In this document: one piece after another, positions 19,001 through 27,590 of the stretch
Layout of the letters: each line of letters begins with the position of its first letter
Position numbering within the stretch: the stretch's first letter is position 1
Assembly (NCBI GenBank): GCA_958295815.1
Contig: OY282374.1
Span: 3,380,856-3,444,855 of the forward strand
Source of the DNA: Candidatus Poribacteria bacterium
GTDB lineage: Bacteria; Poribacteria; WGA-4E; WGA-3G
DNA length: 64,000 bases
Direction of reading: 5' to 3'
Translations under genes and position numbers: made by a program
Notes under the pieces: generated by a model
Database searches by the model: none
Told to the model about the DNA's origin: nothing
Seen by the model: only the letters and a program-made list of their open reading frames with translations

Positions 19001-21266
19001 GAAACTGCTACGCGCAATTTTTGGCGAAAAAGTTAAGGAAGTCCGAGACGCCTCCACTTATGTACGTCCAGGTGTTGAAGGTGTTGTCATTGATGTAAAA
19101 GTATTTTCCCGTAAGCTCGAAGTTTCGCAACGACGTGGCGATTGGACGCAAGGTGACTCAGGTCCCTCAATGCCTGATAGTTTGCGCTATGAATCGAAAC
19201 GTAAAGAGCTTGAGGAAACTTGGCGTGAACAACTCGCTTCTATTCGCAAGCGAAGAATTGAAGAAATTCGCAAGACACTCGTCGGATGTGAACTCGCTGA
19301 TCCGCTTGCCACAGTCGGTAATTCTATTATAGAGGGTACCGATGCTGGTGATACCTTAACTCCTGAGGTCTTAGATATCTATACCTCCGGTTTCACGGCT
19401 GATTCCTACTACACAGTAACTGAGGATACAGTTTCTGAAGCTTTTGTTGCCGAAACGCTTTATACGGTAACAGATGTGACTGAGCCTGTTCCTGCTGTTG
19501 TGGTACATTATCCGGATTCTTCAATTGATGAACCAATATCTTCTGAAGACGATGAAAATGAGGGAATGATAGAAGAGATTCACGAACCACAACGCTTTGA
19601 ACCTGAAACTATTAGTGCAGTGCAGGAATATCTCGGTGGAGTTTGTGAGCCATTCTTGGAAAATACTGAACCTCTTTTCGAGGATGCCGTAGAGCCCTTA
19701 GATGTGCAATCAACATCTGTTGATATCGTACTTCGTGGTTCCGATGATAGTCCAGTTGCTATTGCTATCTGTGAAGACGGGAACGTTGATGATGGCTATC
19801 ATGCCGAACAACTCAAAGCTACACTCGCTTCAAACGGCGCGCGATTTGGTCTATTGGTAACTGAAGAAAACTCGGAACCTGATAACTGGGTTTTCTATGA
19901 ATTAATGGATAATACGCTGCTACAAACGCGTACACGCTCTGAATTTGAGCAGGCTGTTGTTGCACAATTGGAAGAATCTAAGGGACCCCTCGCGAAAGGA
20001 CAGACACTCACCCAAGATGAGTGGGAACAATTCATACAGACGTCCCCAGATTTAGAAACTGAGTTGTTTTGGCGGGTTACAGATGTCTTTGACGATGAGT
20101 GTCCATTAACAGTGGGTCAGGATATTTCTGATGCTGAGTATCAACGGGTACATAAAGATTTTCCAGCTCAACCCATCGCAGCAGGACATCAACTGACTGC
20201 CGAAGAGTTGGAGGAACTTGCTCAGACTACGAAGGACCTTAAAACCGAGAGGCTCTGGCATGTTACTGCTGTTTTCGATCCAGAGTGTACGCTGCCAGTA
20301 GGAGAAGATGTTTCTGATGCTGATTATCAGCAGGCGCGTAAAACGTCTGGTTTGTCGCTTTCGGATATCCGCGTGACAGATGCCACGGCGATGGAACACA
20401 TCCAGCGCGTTGAAGAGATGGCACAGGGAAGAATAACTACATACACAGAAGAGAAAGAACGGGCACTTCAGCAGTTAGAGATGGGCGATGAGCTTAAACC
20501 TGGGGTCATCAAGCGCGTGAAAGTCTATGTTGCCAGCAAGCGTCCGATTTCTGTGGGCGATAAGATGGCAGGTCGCTATGGCAATAAAGGTGTTGTTGCC
20601 AAGATCTTGCCTGAAGAGGATATGCCTTATCTGCCGGACGGCACACCCGTTGAATTGGTGCTGAACCCCTTGGGCGTGCCATCTCGAATGAACGTCGGTC
20701 AAATCTTGGAAATCCATCTTGGATGGGCATGTCATGAACTCGGCATCCGAGCTGAGTCCCCTGTATTTGATGGGGCGACTGAGGAAGAAATTTTTCAGAT
20801 GCTTGGTAAGACAGATCTCCCGGAACGTAGTAAGCAAACCGGTAAGAGTATTCTCTATGACGGCAGGAGCGGCGAACCGTTCGCGCAAGAAGTGACAGTC
20901 GGACATGTCTATTTCCTAAAACTGAACCACCTTGTTGCAGATAAGATGCATGCTCGCTCCACTGGACCTTACTCACTCGTTACGCAGCAACCCTTGGGTG
21001 GTAAGGCACAGCACGGCGGACAACGACTCGGTGAGATGGAGGTTTGGGCGTTAGAAGCTTATGGCGCAGCCCATACACTCCAAGAAATGCTCACTATCAA
21101 ATCGGATGACGTTCTTGGCAGAAGGGAAATCTATGAGTCGATTGTGAAAGGACTCAATCCGGAACCACCCGGCACGCCGGAATCTTTCAAAGTCCTCGTC
21201 CGTGAACTCCAAACGCTCGGACTCCATGTATCACTCGACGAGGATCCTGATGACCCTGAGGCTTAG
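16032..21266 (+). CDS. rpoB: RNA polymerase beta subunit with large SI1- and SI2-position inserts
   Basis: 1744 residues against 1342 in E. coli. The GTG start at 16032 follows AGGGAG. Core regions are intact: FFGSNQLSQFMQQINPLDEL with THKRRISAIGPGGL (rifampicin region), GRVCPLETPEGPSIGLI, KMAGRYGNKGVV and LGGKAQHGGQRLGEMEVWALE. Extra sequence at about residues 235-412 lies at the E. coli SI1 position and at about 1080-1446 at the SI2 position. Both inserts contain copies of a module with DCPL-like and G-Q-x-(L/I)-(T/S)-x-x-E-Y motifs (starting near residues 277, 316, 1347 and 1409). Residues about 1225-1305 resemble a restriction-endonuclease-like fold. At E. coli positions 516 and 518 the residues are Gln and Ile instead of Asp and Asn. 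There is no frameshift. Confidence 0.96.
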   Translation: MNKKLNQKKPRISFAKTQVSTPLPNLIETQGISYAAFLQRDVPPNERKDIGLQAVFKEVFPIRDFSEVNSLEFVSYSLGAPKYTLQECIARGVTYQVSLTARIMLVLREADPDADEPHVVDIRESDVYLGEVPLMTENGSFIVNGSERVIVSQLHRSPGAIFLEKALPTGRRTPTAQIIPYRGAWVEFEVDAKDQIYVRIDKRKKLPATVLLRGLGWASDADILKLYAKTERLVLAGWSVTSVEGPVKQVKTGDLLDAAEFRQAKKDYPDIETDRCYRVIAVTDEDCPLEMGQEITYKERTSLRRKWKGFETELLQRVIDTHNSGCEFAVGQILTNSEYEEACARYGRNAFTVEQAEPEDSQGRVCAEDVIHQETGEVLLTANTLLTETELERLKESAVEALTVLDEEDCQHIRFLRNTLERDRQADYPEQHGLQDAALLEIFRTLRPGDPANVENARKHLSWLLFDPHRYDLGVVGRYKLNQKFKDMPVYADPPDETLRTLRPEDIAATIAHLLNVHNGLVSKDDLDHLGNRRVRVIGELLENQFRMGLFQIRRTTRERLSTTNDIDKIVASTLVNPKPLMMALREFFGSNQLSQFMQQINPLDELTHKRRISAIGPGGLHRDRATAAVRDVHRTHYGRVCPLETPEGPSIGLIVSLACYGRINPYGFIETPYHKVKTGEGLGPVEYLTADSEDTAYIAAKPTPRGTNGSANGSEQNLPVRSGEDVLSLPMERVDYIGVAPQQIVGVSAALVPFLEHEDANRALMGSNHQRQAVPLIQPEAPLVGTGMEGPAALSSGALITVTRGGTVTSVSADEILIYTGETLHHDQGENTFSEMGYDVYKLQTFKRSNSGTCIHQRPIVAVGDKVETGQVIADGTSTENGELALGRNILCAYMPWGGHNYEDSILISESLIKQDTFTSIHIEEFEVEARETKVGPEEITRDIPNVSEARLTQLDEEGIIRVGSVVGTGSILVGKITPKGESEYGPEEKLLRAIFGEKVKEVRDASTYVRPGVEGVVIDVKVFSRKLEVSQRRGDWTQGDSGPSMPDSLRYESKRKELEETWREQLASIRKRRIEEIRKTLVGCELADPLATVGNSIIEGTDAGDTLTPEVLDIYTSGFTADSYYTVTEDTVSEAFVAETLYTVTDVTEPVPAVVVHYPDSSIDEPISSEDDENEGMIEEIHEPQRFEPETISAVQEYLGGVCEPFLENTEPLFEDAVEPLDVQSTSVDIVLRGSDDSPVAIAICEDGNVDDGYHAEQLKATLASNGARFGLLVTEENSEPDNWVFYELMDNTLLQTRTRSEFEQAVVAQLEESKGPLAKGQTLTQDEWEQFIQTSPDLETELFWRVTDVFDDECPLTVGQDISDAEYQRVHKDFPAQPIAAGHQLTAEELEELAQTTKDLKTERLWHVTAVFDPECTLPVGEDVSDADYQQARKTSGLSLSDIRVTDATAMEHIQRVEEMAQGRITTYTEEKERALQQLEMGDELKPGVIKRVKVYVASKRPISVGDKMAGRYGNKGVVAKILPEEDMPYLPDGTPVELVLNPLGVPSRMNVGQILEIHLGWACHELGIRAESPVFDGATEEEIFQMLGKTDLPERSKQTGKSILYDGRSGEPFAQEVTVGHVYFLKLNHLVADKMHARSTGPYSLVTQQPLGGKAQHGGQRLGEMEVWALEAYGAAHTLQEMLTIKSDDVLGRREIYESIVKGLNPEPPGTPESFKVLVRELQTLGLHVSLDEDPDDPEA
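16860..17085 (+). repeat. rpoB: Two module copies coding in rpoB (SI1 position)
   Basis: Two degenerate copies start at 16860 (YRVIAVTDEDCPLEMGQE) and 16977 (QRVIDTHNSGCEFAVGQ), 117 bp apart. Each has a V-rich strand, a Cys-centred turn, then G-Q-x-(I/L)-T and an E-(R/Y) helix. A fragment (V-K-T-G-D-L-L-D-A-A-E-F) precedes them near 16780. Confidence 0.75.
19705..19960 (+). other. rpoB: Restriction-endonuclease-like (HSDR_N-type) domain within rpoB SI2 insert, tentative
   Basis: Residues about 1225-1305 read SVDIVLRGSDDSPVAIAICE, then a spacer, then H-A-E-Q-L-K-A-T-L-A-S-N-G-A-R-F-G-L-L-V-T and W-V-F-Y-E-L. The pattern (Asp strand, P-V-A-I strand, Q-L-K helix, G-A-R-F-G-L strand, aromatic W/Y strand) resembles the N-terminal nuclease fold of type I restriction R subunits. 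The family E-x-K pair is replaced by C-E-D, so it is likely inactive if the match is real. Confidence 0.3.
20067..20350 (+). repeat. rpoB: Two module copies coding in rpoB (SI2 position)
   Basis: Copies begin at 20067 (FWRVTDVFDDECPLTVGQD) and near 20253 (LWHVTAVFDPECTLPVGED). Each is followed by a (I/V)-S-D-A-(E/D)-Y helix start. Each is preceded by a half-copy (GQTLTQDEWEQF; GHQLTAEELEEL) that ends in a D-L-(E/K)-T-E linker, giving a 62-residue larger period. Confidence 0.75.
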
Positions 21267-21446
21267 TCTGAAAAAAGAACATTGGATGAGTTTCCCCTAT
21301 TTAGATGACCCAGCAGCAGCAGGGTCAATCGTGGCGATTCCGCCTCGCTAAAAATAACTGAGATCGCAATTACCTACAAGAGGTGCAAACCGCACCGGAC
21401 CCAGTAGGTTAATCGTAGCGACGGACCTGTTTAAAAAGGAGAACTG

Positions 21447-24400
21447 ATGAACACGGCATTTGACAGCATCTCCATAAAGATAGCTTCGCCAGATCAGATT
21501 AAAGATTCTGCGAAGCAGACCAGTTGCAGGCGTAGGAATCCTGCTGATGCTACAGATGGTCCCTTCATATGCCCGGAGAAAGGTACATGTAACTGTGGTG
21601 AGGTCAAGAAGGCTGAAACGATTAACTATCGTTCCTTTCGACCCGAACCCGAAGGACTTTTCTGTGAGGCTATCTTTGGACCCCAAAAGGATTGGGAATG
21701 TAATTGTGGAAAGTATAAACGCATTAAGCACAAAGGCGTAATATGTGATCGTTGTGGTGTTGAAATCACGCAACAGCGCGTCCGTAGGGAACGACTCGGC
21801 TATATCCAGCTTGCTGCCCCTGTTTCTCATATATGGTACTTCAAAGGTATTCCATCGCGTATCGGCACTTTCTGTGAACTTTCTTCACGCCAGGTTGAGC
21901 TTGTCCTCTATTTTGATGCATTTATCGTCGTTGAAGTTACCGACCCAGAATGTCCACTGGAGCCTCGACAGGTCCTAACCGAGATGGAGTATTTGGAGTA
22001 TAGTAGCAAGTACCAAGGTGGATTTCGCGCTGGCACTGGTGCTGAAGTTATTCGCGAAATTTTGGGCAGTATTGACCTTGAAGAAGAGATAAAAAGGTTA
22101 ACCGAGATTTTGGAAGAAACCACGAGTCACCAGAAGAAACTTAAAGTCGCCAAGCAACTGAAGCAGATAGCCGAATTTGCGGAGGTTGGACAGCGGCCTG
22201 AGTGGATGATTCTGGATGTGATTCCTGTTATTCCGCCAGATTTACGACCACTCGTTCCTCTCGAAGGTGGACGCTTCGCTACCAGTGATCTCAATGATCT
22301 CTATCGTCGGGTCATTAATCGCAACAATCGACTCCGTAAGTTGATACAGCTCCGTTCGCCAGAGGTGATTCTCCGGAACGAAAAACGGATGCTCCAAGAA
22401 GCTGTTGATGCGTTCTTCGACAACGGGCGACACGGTAGACGTGTCACCGGTCCCGGTAATCGTCCCCTCAAGTCGCTTGCGGATGTCCTTAAAGGTAAGA
22501 TTGGACGATTCCGCCAGAATCTTCTCGGAAAACGGGTTGACTATTCTGGACGTAGCGTTATCGTTGTGGGACCCGAATTGGGGCTACACCAATGTGGCAT
22601 TCCGAAACGGATGGCGGTGGAATTGTTCAAGCCGTTTATCATAGAGCGACTCCAAGCGCATAACCACGCACAGACAATTAAGCGCGCTAAGCATTTCGCC
22701 GAGCAGATTGATCCCGATTCTCCTGTATGGGAAGTTGTAGAGGAAGTTATCGCTGACCATCCCGTCTTGCTCAACCGTCCACCGACATTGCACCGACTTG
22801 GCATTCAGGCGTTTTTACCTGTCTTGGTAGAAGGCAAATCGATCAGAATTCCGCCACTTGTTTGTAAAGCATTCAATGCTGATTTTGACGGAGACCAGAT
22901 GGCAGTTCACGTGCCTCTCACCGTTGAAGCGCAAGCTGAAGCGAAACTCCTGATGCTCAGCAGTCATAATATTCTCAAGCCCTCACACGGTGATCCTATT
23001 GCTGTTCCCGAGCTTGACATGGTGCTTGGTCCGAGTTTCCTCACGAAAGAATTGCCCGGACATGCTGAGGACGCCGCGCTCTTACACACTGCTTATTCAA
23101 GGAACGATGCTTCTGCCTTTGAGCCACTTCGTGACAGAGACTGGTATTACCGTCGTTATGCCCACTCAGAAGAGGTTATAGCTGCCCATGTAGCCGGTCA
23201 GGTTAAACTGCACGACGGTATCCAACTCTTCTGTGCATCTAATGGAAACGGGAGAACTACAGAACCGATTCTCACGACGGTCGGTCGGGTCATCTTTAAC
23301 GAGGTTCTACCACACGAGTTACTTTGGGATGACGAGCATTCACACCAGCGTGTCCAATTCTTCAATGCCGAAGCTGGGGGCAGGAACTTATCTGACCTGA
23401 TCCATCGCTGTTTCAACGAATTGGGAACACGTGCCACAACTCAGGTGCTTGAGAAGATCCAAAAGCTTGCTTTTGAGTACGCAACGCTGAGTGGTATTTC
23501 ACCGGGCATTAAAGACTACCTGACACCTACTGGTCGGAACACATTGGTGGACCAGGCGCAGAAACAAATTGACTCGCTCCTTGATGGTGCTTCGGCAACT
23601 GAACGAGAAGAATTTGAAAACGAGCAGATTCGCATCTGGTTTAGGGCACTCAGAGAGGTTGAGGATTTGATGTTTGATGAGTTGCCGAAGGAAGAAGCAC
23701 CACTTGTTGAGCGTGGAGACCCGCGTAAGGTTCATCCCTACGTTGATCCCGGCGGTTTAGAGATAAGTGATAAAACTGTAGAAAACTTCAGTCCAGTGCA
23801 TATCATGGCAGATAGCGGTGCTCGTGCCCGAAAGAATCCGTTTGTACAAATCAGTGCAGTCATCGGATTGAAGGCAAAACAGAGTGGTGAAATTCTCATT
23901 CCACCGATTACCTCTTCCTATCGTGAAGGTCTGGGTGTACTTGACTATTTTAACTCTACCTATGGATCGCGTAAAGGTCTTGTGGATACAGCAATGAAAA
24001 CCGCTGCGTCCGGTTACCTAACCCGGAAGCTCGTAGATGTCGCACAAGATGTCCGTGTTACGCTTCCAGATTGTGGGACTCTTAACAGTATCCAGAAATT
24101 TCCCACAGATGGAGGGGACCTTGCCTTTAAAATTAATGGACGTGTGGCTGGCGAAGATGTCCTACATCCAGAAACTGGTGATGTGCTTGTTCCCGCTGAT
24201 GACGTCATATCCGCACAGAAGGCGGAAGAGATTGAAAAACTTGGCATAATGGTGGTGAAGGTACGCTCTGTACTTACTTGCCAAGCCGACGAAGGCGTCT
24301 GCGCAAAATGCTACGGCAATGATCTCACAACGAACAGCCTTGTTAATGTTGGTGAAGCAGTTGGTATCATTGCTGCGCAATCTATCGGTGAACCCGGAAC

Positions 24401-27400
24401 TCAGTTGACTATGCGGACATTCCACACCGGCGGTGCTGTCGAAGACGTTTCTGAAGCGCGTCAGCGCAGGATTTTATCTAAAGCCACTGGAACCGTACGT
24501 TTTCTCGATTTTCAACCTGATCGCACAGTGAGAAAAGAGGGTGAATTCTGGATAGCCACCGAAAATCGAACCAGCCTTGATGAGCCTGCCTACAAGGTTC
24601 TACGGGTTAACCATCCCGACTGCTCGTTGGTCTCAGGCGAACTCCTCAGCGAGAAGCAGTATGTAGAAAATACAGAACGCTATAAGGGTTTTAATACCAA
24701 GACGTGGCAGTATCGAGTTACTGATGTTTTAGATAATGACTGCCACTTGGAAGTCGATGATCGGTTATCGCAGGCGGAATACGCTAAAGCGCAAGAGGAA
24801 TACGGTTTCCAGCGTTTCGCAAAACTGCACTACCGCGTAATTGAGGTGCAACATCCACGGGTTGAGGTAGTTTCTGGCGACCTCCTTACTGAAGATGAAG
24901 TGGAAACATTAAGGACGGAGATTCGGCACGGATTTGATGGAGAGTGGCACTATTTAGATTCAGAAACGGATGCTCGTCTTGCCGAGGAGAATCTCACTAA
25001 AACAGCCAAGGTTGATGCTTCTCTTGATGGTGAAGAAGGTGATGCGAACTTCAAACGGATTTACCGTGTAACAGAGAAGACAAGCAAAGCCTTCCCATTT
25101 GAAGTCGGGGATGAAGTGCCAACGGAAGAAATTACGCCATGGCTCACTCCTTTTGAGGTAGATGCAAAGCCAGTCTACGTTATGACGGCAGAGGTGGTTG
25201 ACGCACCTTCTCTGCTGAAACAGCCGACTTCGTTGGGTGATGAGACACCCACGGATGTTCCAGCCCTTACAGTTGGGCAGGAATTAACGGAACGTGAATA
25301 CACTGAAGCCCGCGCCCAGTACAAGCAGCTTGAACACGCATTTAAAGTTGAAAAAGAGGAGACTGAGCGGTACGACGTTAATGCCGTGTATCATCCCGAC
25401 TGTCCTTTTGAAGTCGGAGAGGAATTAACAAAGGCTGCGGTAGAACGCGCACATCGGCGATACCCTGGTTTTGAGGCACCGCCACTGCGACACCGTGTCA
25501 TGCAGGTATATCATCCCGACTGTCCTCTCAAACCCGGAGAGTTGCTTACGGAGAGTGAGAAGAAGCAGTTTGGCATACAATATCCTGCTGTTGCCGTTGA
25601 TAAAAAAGAGTCGGAAATCGCCAGTGATGCCATTAAGGCAGAACGCATGTATCGTGTCACCGCTCTTAATCGCGATGATTGCCCATTCGAGGCAGGCGCG
25701 GAACTCTCATCGAAGGAAGTCACCGTGTACCGTCGCCAATACAAAGGGTTTGATGTTGAACCCTATTTTGAGGTGACAAAGGTTGAAGACGGGACTACAA
25801 TACTAACTGTTGGTCAGCGTCTCACGGAAGCCGAGTACAAGGCATTCTTGAAGTCGGATACCCCTCTCACAGTGGAATTCACGAAAGGGTACAAGGTTCT
25901 CAGCGTCCATCACTCTGACCTCAAGAAGGAATTAGAGGTCGGTGATGAACTGACCGAAGATAAGTACAAGTCGTACAATCGAAAGTTCAAGGGTTTCGAT
26001 GCTATAATAGACAAGTACCGAATCCTTGGCGATGAACGGAATATTGAGGAATCTCTTGAACCGGGCGTTGAACTTTCCGCGAAGGAATACCGTGATCTCA
26101 AGAAGGAAAGCCAGCGGCCGACCTACACTCTCACTAAGATTTACCATGCGGGCGTTATGACGACAGATACTCCTAATCCTAATAGGGACTACGAATTGGA
26201 GCGCGCACGTTTTGTCCCCAGAGGACAACGGGATGTTGTTGACGCGGAGATTGCGTCTAATCAGCATCAAGACTCTGATAGCGCGAGCCGTCATCCTATA
26301 TATAGTGAGGGAGATGAATTGTCGACGGCAGTGTCCGAAGGTATTGAGAAGGGTCTGTGCCCTGGATTTGAGGTAGATGAACCCGCACTGCGGATGCGTA
26401 TTGAGGTAGAAACAGATAAGGGTGCTCGTGTGCCGCATGTCATTCCCTCGGATTACTCCTTCTCTTTGGCAGAAGGTGATAGCATCCGGGTGGGAGAAAC
26501 GCTCGCGGAACTTCATGAAAGAACGGCGAACAGTGACATTGTAGCGGGTATCCCGCGCGTCACAGAACTATTTGAAGCGCGGCGTCCGAAAAGCGACGAT
26601 GCCGCCGAAATCGCCGAGATTGAAGGATACGTCCGATTTGCAGGCACGAAGAATGGTGTGCCCAACTATCGCATTGAGCATGAAGGGTACAAGAGTCGTC
26701 TCTATCCGATTCCTGATGAAAAACGTCGCGTCGCTGAAAGCGATTGGGTGAACGCCGGCGACACGCTTACCGATGGATTCCTCAATCCTCACGATATTTT
26801 GCGTATCGGGCGGACTACAATCGAGGGCGTATCTGTTGAAGGCGAGGAAGCGGTCTGGGCATACCTTGTTGATGAAGTCCAAATAGTCTACGGGGCAGGC
26901 ACTATCAACGATAAACACATTGAGACAATAGTCAGACAGATGTTGACTAAGATTCGCATCACCGAACCTGGCGATGCAAACTTTTACCCCAATGATGAGG
27001 TCCAGCGTAAAGAGTTTGAACGCGTCAATAATGAAGTTGAGGCAGCCGGTGGGGCACCCGCTACTGGTGAACCGATTCTCCAGAGCATTAGTAAAGCCTC
27101 CTTAAGCACTGATAGTTTTATCTCTGCTGCATCCTTCCAGCAGACGACAAAAGTCCTAACAGATGCCGCTGTCAGTGGACAAACTGATAAACTTTACGGG
27201 TTGAAAGAGAATGTCATTCTCGGACGCCTCATTCCGGTAGGTAGTGGATTTTCTGGTTTCCGAAACTTAGAGGTCGACACCGATGACACTGATCTTGCGG
27301 AAGCCAGCGATGATGAGGGTCGGGTTAAATCAAAGAAGAGTTCTAGAAAGGGTAAGACAAAAACCTCTGAGACAACTGGGGAGCAAGGTGTTTATCTTGC

Positions 27401-27467
27401 GGATGGGTCTTCCTCAATATCTCCAACAGATGTTGGGGATACAGTTGTCGTTTTGGATGATGAATAA
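21447..27467 (+). CDS. rpoC: RNA polymerase beta-prime subunit with about 700-residue trigger-loop insert
   Basis: 2006 residues against 1407 in E. coli. ATG at 21447 follows AAAAAGGAG. The zinc ribbon is C85, C87, C100, C103, and the catalytic [12 protein letters not shown] lies at 477-488 with three Asp that bind Mg2+. The bridge-helix and trigger-loop region runs [12 protein letters not shown] to MRTFHTGG (989-996). The continuing [17 protein letters not shown] appears only from about 1699, so about 700 residues interrupt the trigger loop at the E. coli SI3 position. That insert carries 11 to 13 degenerate 40-residue modules. Residues 22-50 hold a separate cysteine-rich insert (C27, C42, C48, C50) before [12 protein letters not shown]. 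The C-terminal tail is Lys/Ser/Asp-rich. It is co-transcribed with rpoB across a 180-bp gap. Confidence 0.96.
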   Translation: MNTAFDSISIKIASPDQIKDSAKQTSCRRRNPADATDGPFICPEKGTCNCGEVKKAETINYRSFRPEPEGLFCEAIFGPQKDWECNCGKYKRIKHKGVICDRCGVEITQQRVRRERLGYIQLAAPVSHIWYFKGIPSRIGTFCELSSRQVELVLYFDAFIVVEVTDPECPLEPRQVLTEMEYLEYSSKYQGGFRAGTGAEVIREILGSIDLEEEIKRLTEILEETTSHQKKLKVAKQLKQIAEFAEVGQRPEWMILDVIPVIPPDLRPLVPLEGGRFATSDLNDLYRRVINRNNRLRKLIQLRSPEVILRNEKRMLQEAVDAFFDNGRHGRRVTGPGNRPLKSLADVLKGKIGRFRQNLLGKRVDYSGRSVIVVGPELGLHQCGIPKRMAVELFKPFIIERLQAHNHAQTIKRAKHFAEQIDPDSPVWEVVEEVIADHPVLLNRPPTLHRLGIQAFLPVLVEGKSIRIPPLVCKAFNADFDGDQMAVHVPLTVEAQAEAKLLMLSSHNILKPSHGDPIAVPELDMVLGPSFLTKELPGHAEDAALLHTAYSRNDASAFEPLRDRDWYYRRYAHSEEVIAAHVAGQVKLHDGIQLFCASNGNGRTTEPILTTVGRVIFNEVLPHELLWDDEHSHQRVQFFNAEAGGRNLSDLIHRCFNELGTRATTQVLEKIQKLAFEYATLSGISPGIKDYLTPTGRNTLVDQAQKQIDSLLDGASATEREEFENEQIRIWFRALREVEDLMFDELPKEEAPLVERGDPRKVHPYVDPGGLEISDKTVENFSPVHIMADSGARARKNPFVQISAVIGLKAKQSGEILIPPITSSYREGLGVLDYFNSTYGSRKGLVDTAMKTAASGYLTRKLVDVAQDVRVTLPDCGTLNSIQKFPTDGGDLAFKINGRVAGEDVLHPETGDVLVPADDVISAQKAEEIEKLGIMVVKVRSVLTCQADEGVCAKCYGNDLTTNSLVNVGEAVGIIAAQSIGEPGTQLTMRTFHTGGAVEDVSEARQRRILSKATGTVRFLDFQPDRTVRKEGEFWIATENRTSLDEPAYKVLRVNHPDCSLVSGELLSEKQYVENTERYKGFNTKTWQYRVTDVLDNDCHLEVDDRLSQAEYAKAQEEYGFQRFAKLHYRVIEVQHPRVEVVSGDLLTEDEVETLRTEIRHGFDGEWHYLDSETDARLAEENLTKTAKVDASLDGEEGDANFKRIYRVTEKTSKAFPFEVGDEVPTEEITPWLTPFEVDAKPVYVMTAEVVDAPSLLKQPTSLGDETPTDVPALTVGQELTEREYTEARAQYKQLEHAFKVEKEETERYDVNAVYHPDCPFEVGEELTKAAVERAHRRYPGFEAPPLRHRVMQVYHPDCPLKPGELLTESEKKQFGIQYPAVAVDKKESEIASDAIKAERMYRVTALNRDDCPFEAGAELSSKEVTVYRRQYKGFDVEPYFEVTKVEDGTTILTVGQRLTEAEYKAFLKSDTPLTVEFTKGYKVLSVHHSDLKKELEVGDELTEDKYKSYNRKFKGFDAIIDKYRILGDERNIEESLEPGVELSAKEYRDLKKESQRPTYTLTKIYHAGVMTTDTPNPNRDYELERARFVPRGQRDVVDAEIASNQHQDSDSASRHPIYSEGDELSTAVSEGIEKGLCPGFEVDEPALRMRIEVETDKGARVPHVIPSDYSFSLAEGDSIRVGETLAELHERTANSDIVAGIPRVTELFEARRPKSDDAAEIAEIEGYVRFAGTKNGVPNYRIEHEGYKSRLYPIPDEKRRVAESDWVNAGDTLTDGFLNPHDILRIGRTTIEGVSVEGEEAVWAYLVDEVQIVYGAGTINDKHIETIVRQMLTKIRITEPGDANFYPNDEVQRKEFERVNNEVEAAGGAPATGEPILQSISKASLSTDSFISAASFQQTTKVLTDAAVSGQTDKLYGLKENVILGRLIPVGSGFSGFRNLEVDTDDTDLAEASDDEGRVKSKKSSRKGKTKTSETTGEQGVYLADGSSSISPTDVGDTVVVLDDE
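21921..22025 (+). repeat. rpoC: Native beta-prime segment resembling the amplified module
   Basis: Residues 159-193 read [20 protein letters not shown] then [15 protein letters not shown]. This is the normal beta-prime position that in E. coli reads [20 protein letters not shown] followed by EQY. It has the same strand, DCPL-like turn, LTE-x-EY and GF pattern as the modules inserted later, so it is a candidate for their source. Confidence 0.65.
24591..26330 (+). repeat. rpoC: Array of 40-residue modules in the rpoC trigger-loop insert
   Basis: Module starts, judged by the leading Y/F/H-x-V, are at 24591, 24711, 24831, 25062, 25176, 25371, 25491, 25650, 25767, 25890, 26016 and 26124. Exact 120-bp spacing holds for 24591-24711-24831 and 25371-25491. 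The best copies (25371, 25491) share an 18-base identity, tatcatcccgactgtcct. The consensus is Y-(R/K)-V-x(3)-x-H-P-D-C-P-(L/F), then x-x-G-E-x-L-T-x-x-E, a charged helix and Y-x-G-F. Confidence 0.85.
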
Positions 27468-27547
27468 TGTCCAATGAAGACGGTTTTGACCTTATAAATG
27501 AGTGGAATTTGATATAATCTGTTCCTTTCAGTAAAACCAAGTGGGAG

Positions 27548-27580
27548 AGTAAAAGGGAACTTTAACGGTTCCCTTTTACT
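27548..27580. terminator. Bidirectional intrinsic terminator between rpoC and fumC
   Basis: A perfect 13-bp inverted repeat, AGTAAAAGGGAAC and GTTCCCTTTTACT, with a 7-base loop. The A/T-rich stem ends give a U-tract in either direction. It lies between two convergent genes, 81 bp after rpoC and 11 bp before the fumC stop. Confidence 0.85.
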
Positions 27581-27590
27581 TTATATGGAA

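Noticed and set aside
25932..26516. 194-codon minus-strand frame inside the rpoC module array
   Set aside because: The forward frame carries the repeated module, and the antisense product has no recognisable start site or motif.
16032..27467. Assembly error or chimera as the cause of the long rpoB and rpoC
   Set aside because: The frames are open throughout, core motifs flank each insert in the right order, and the same module is found in both genes at known insertion sites.
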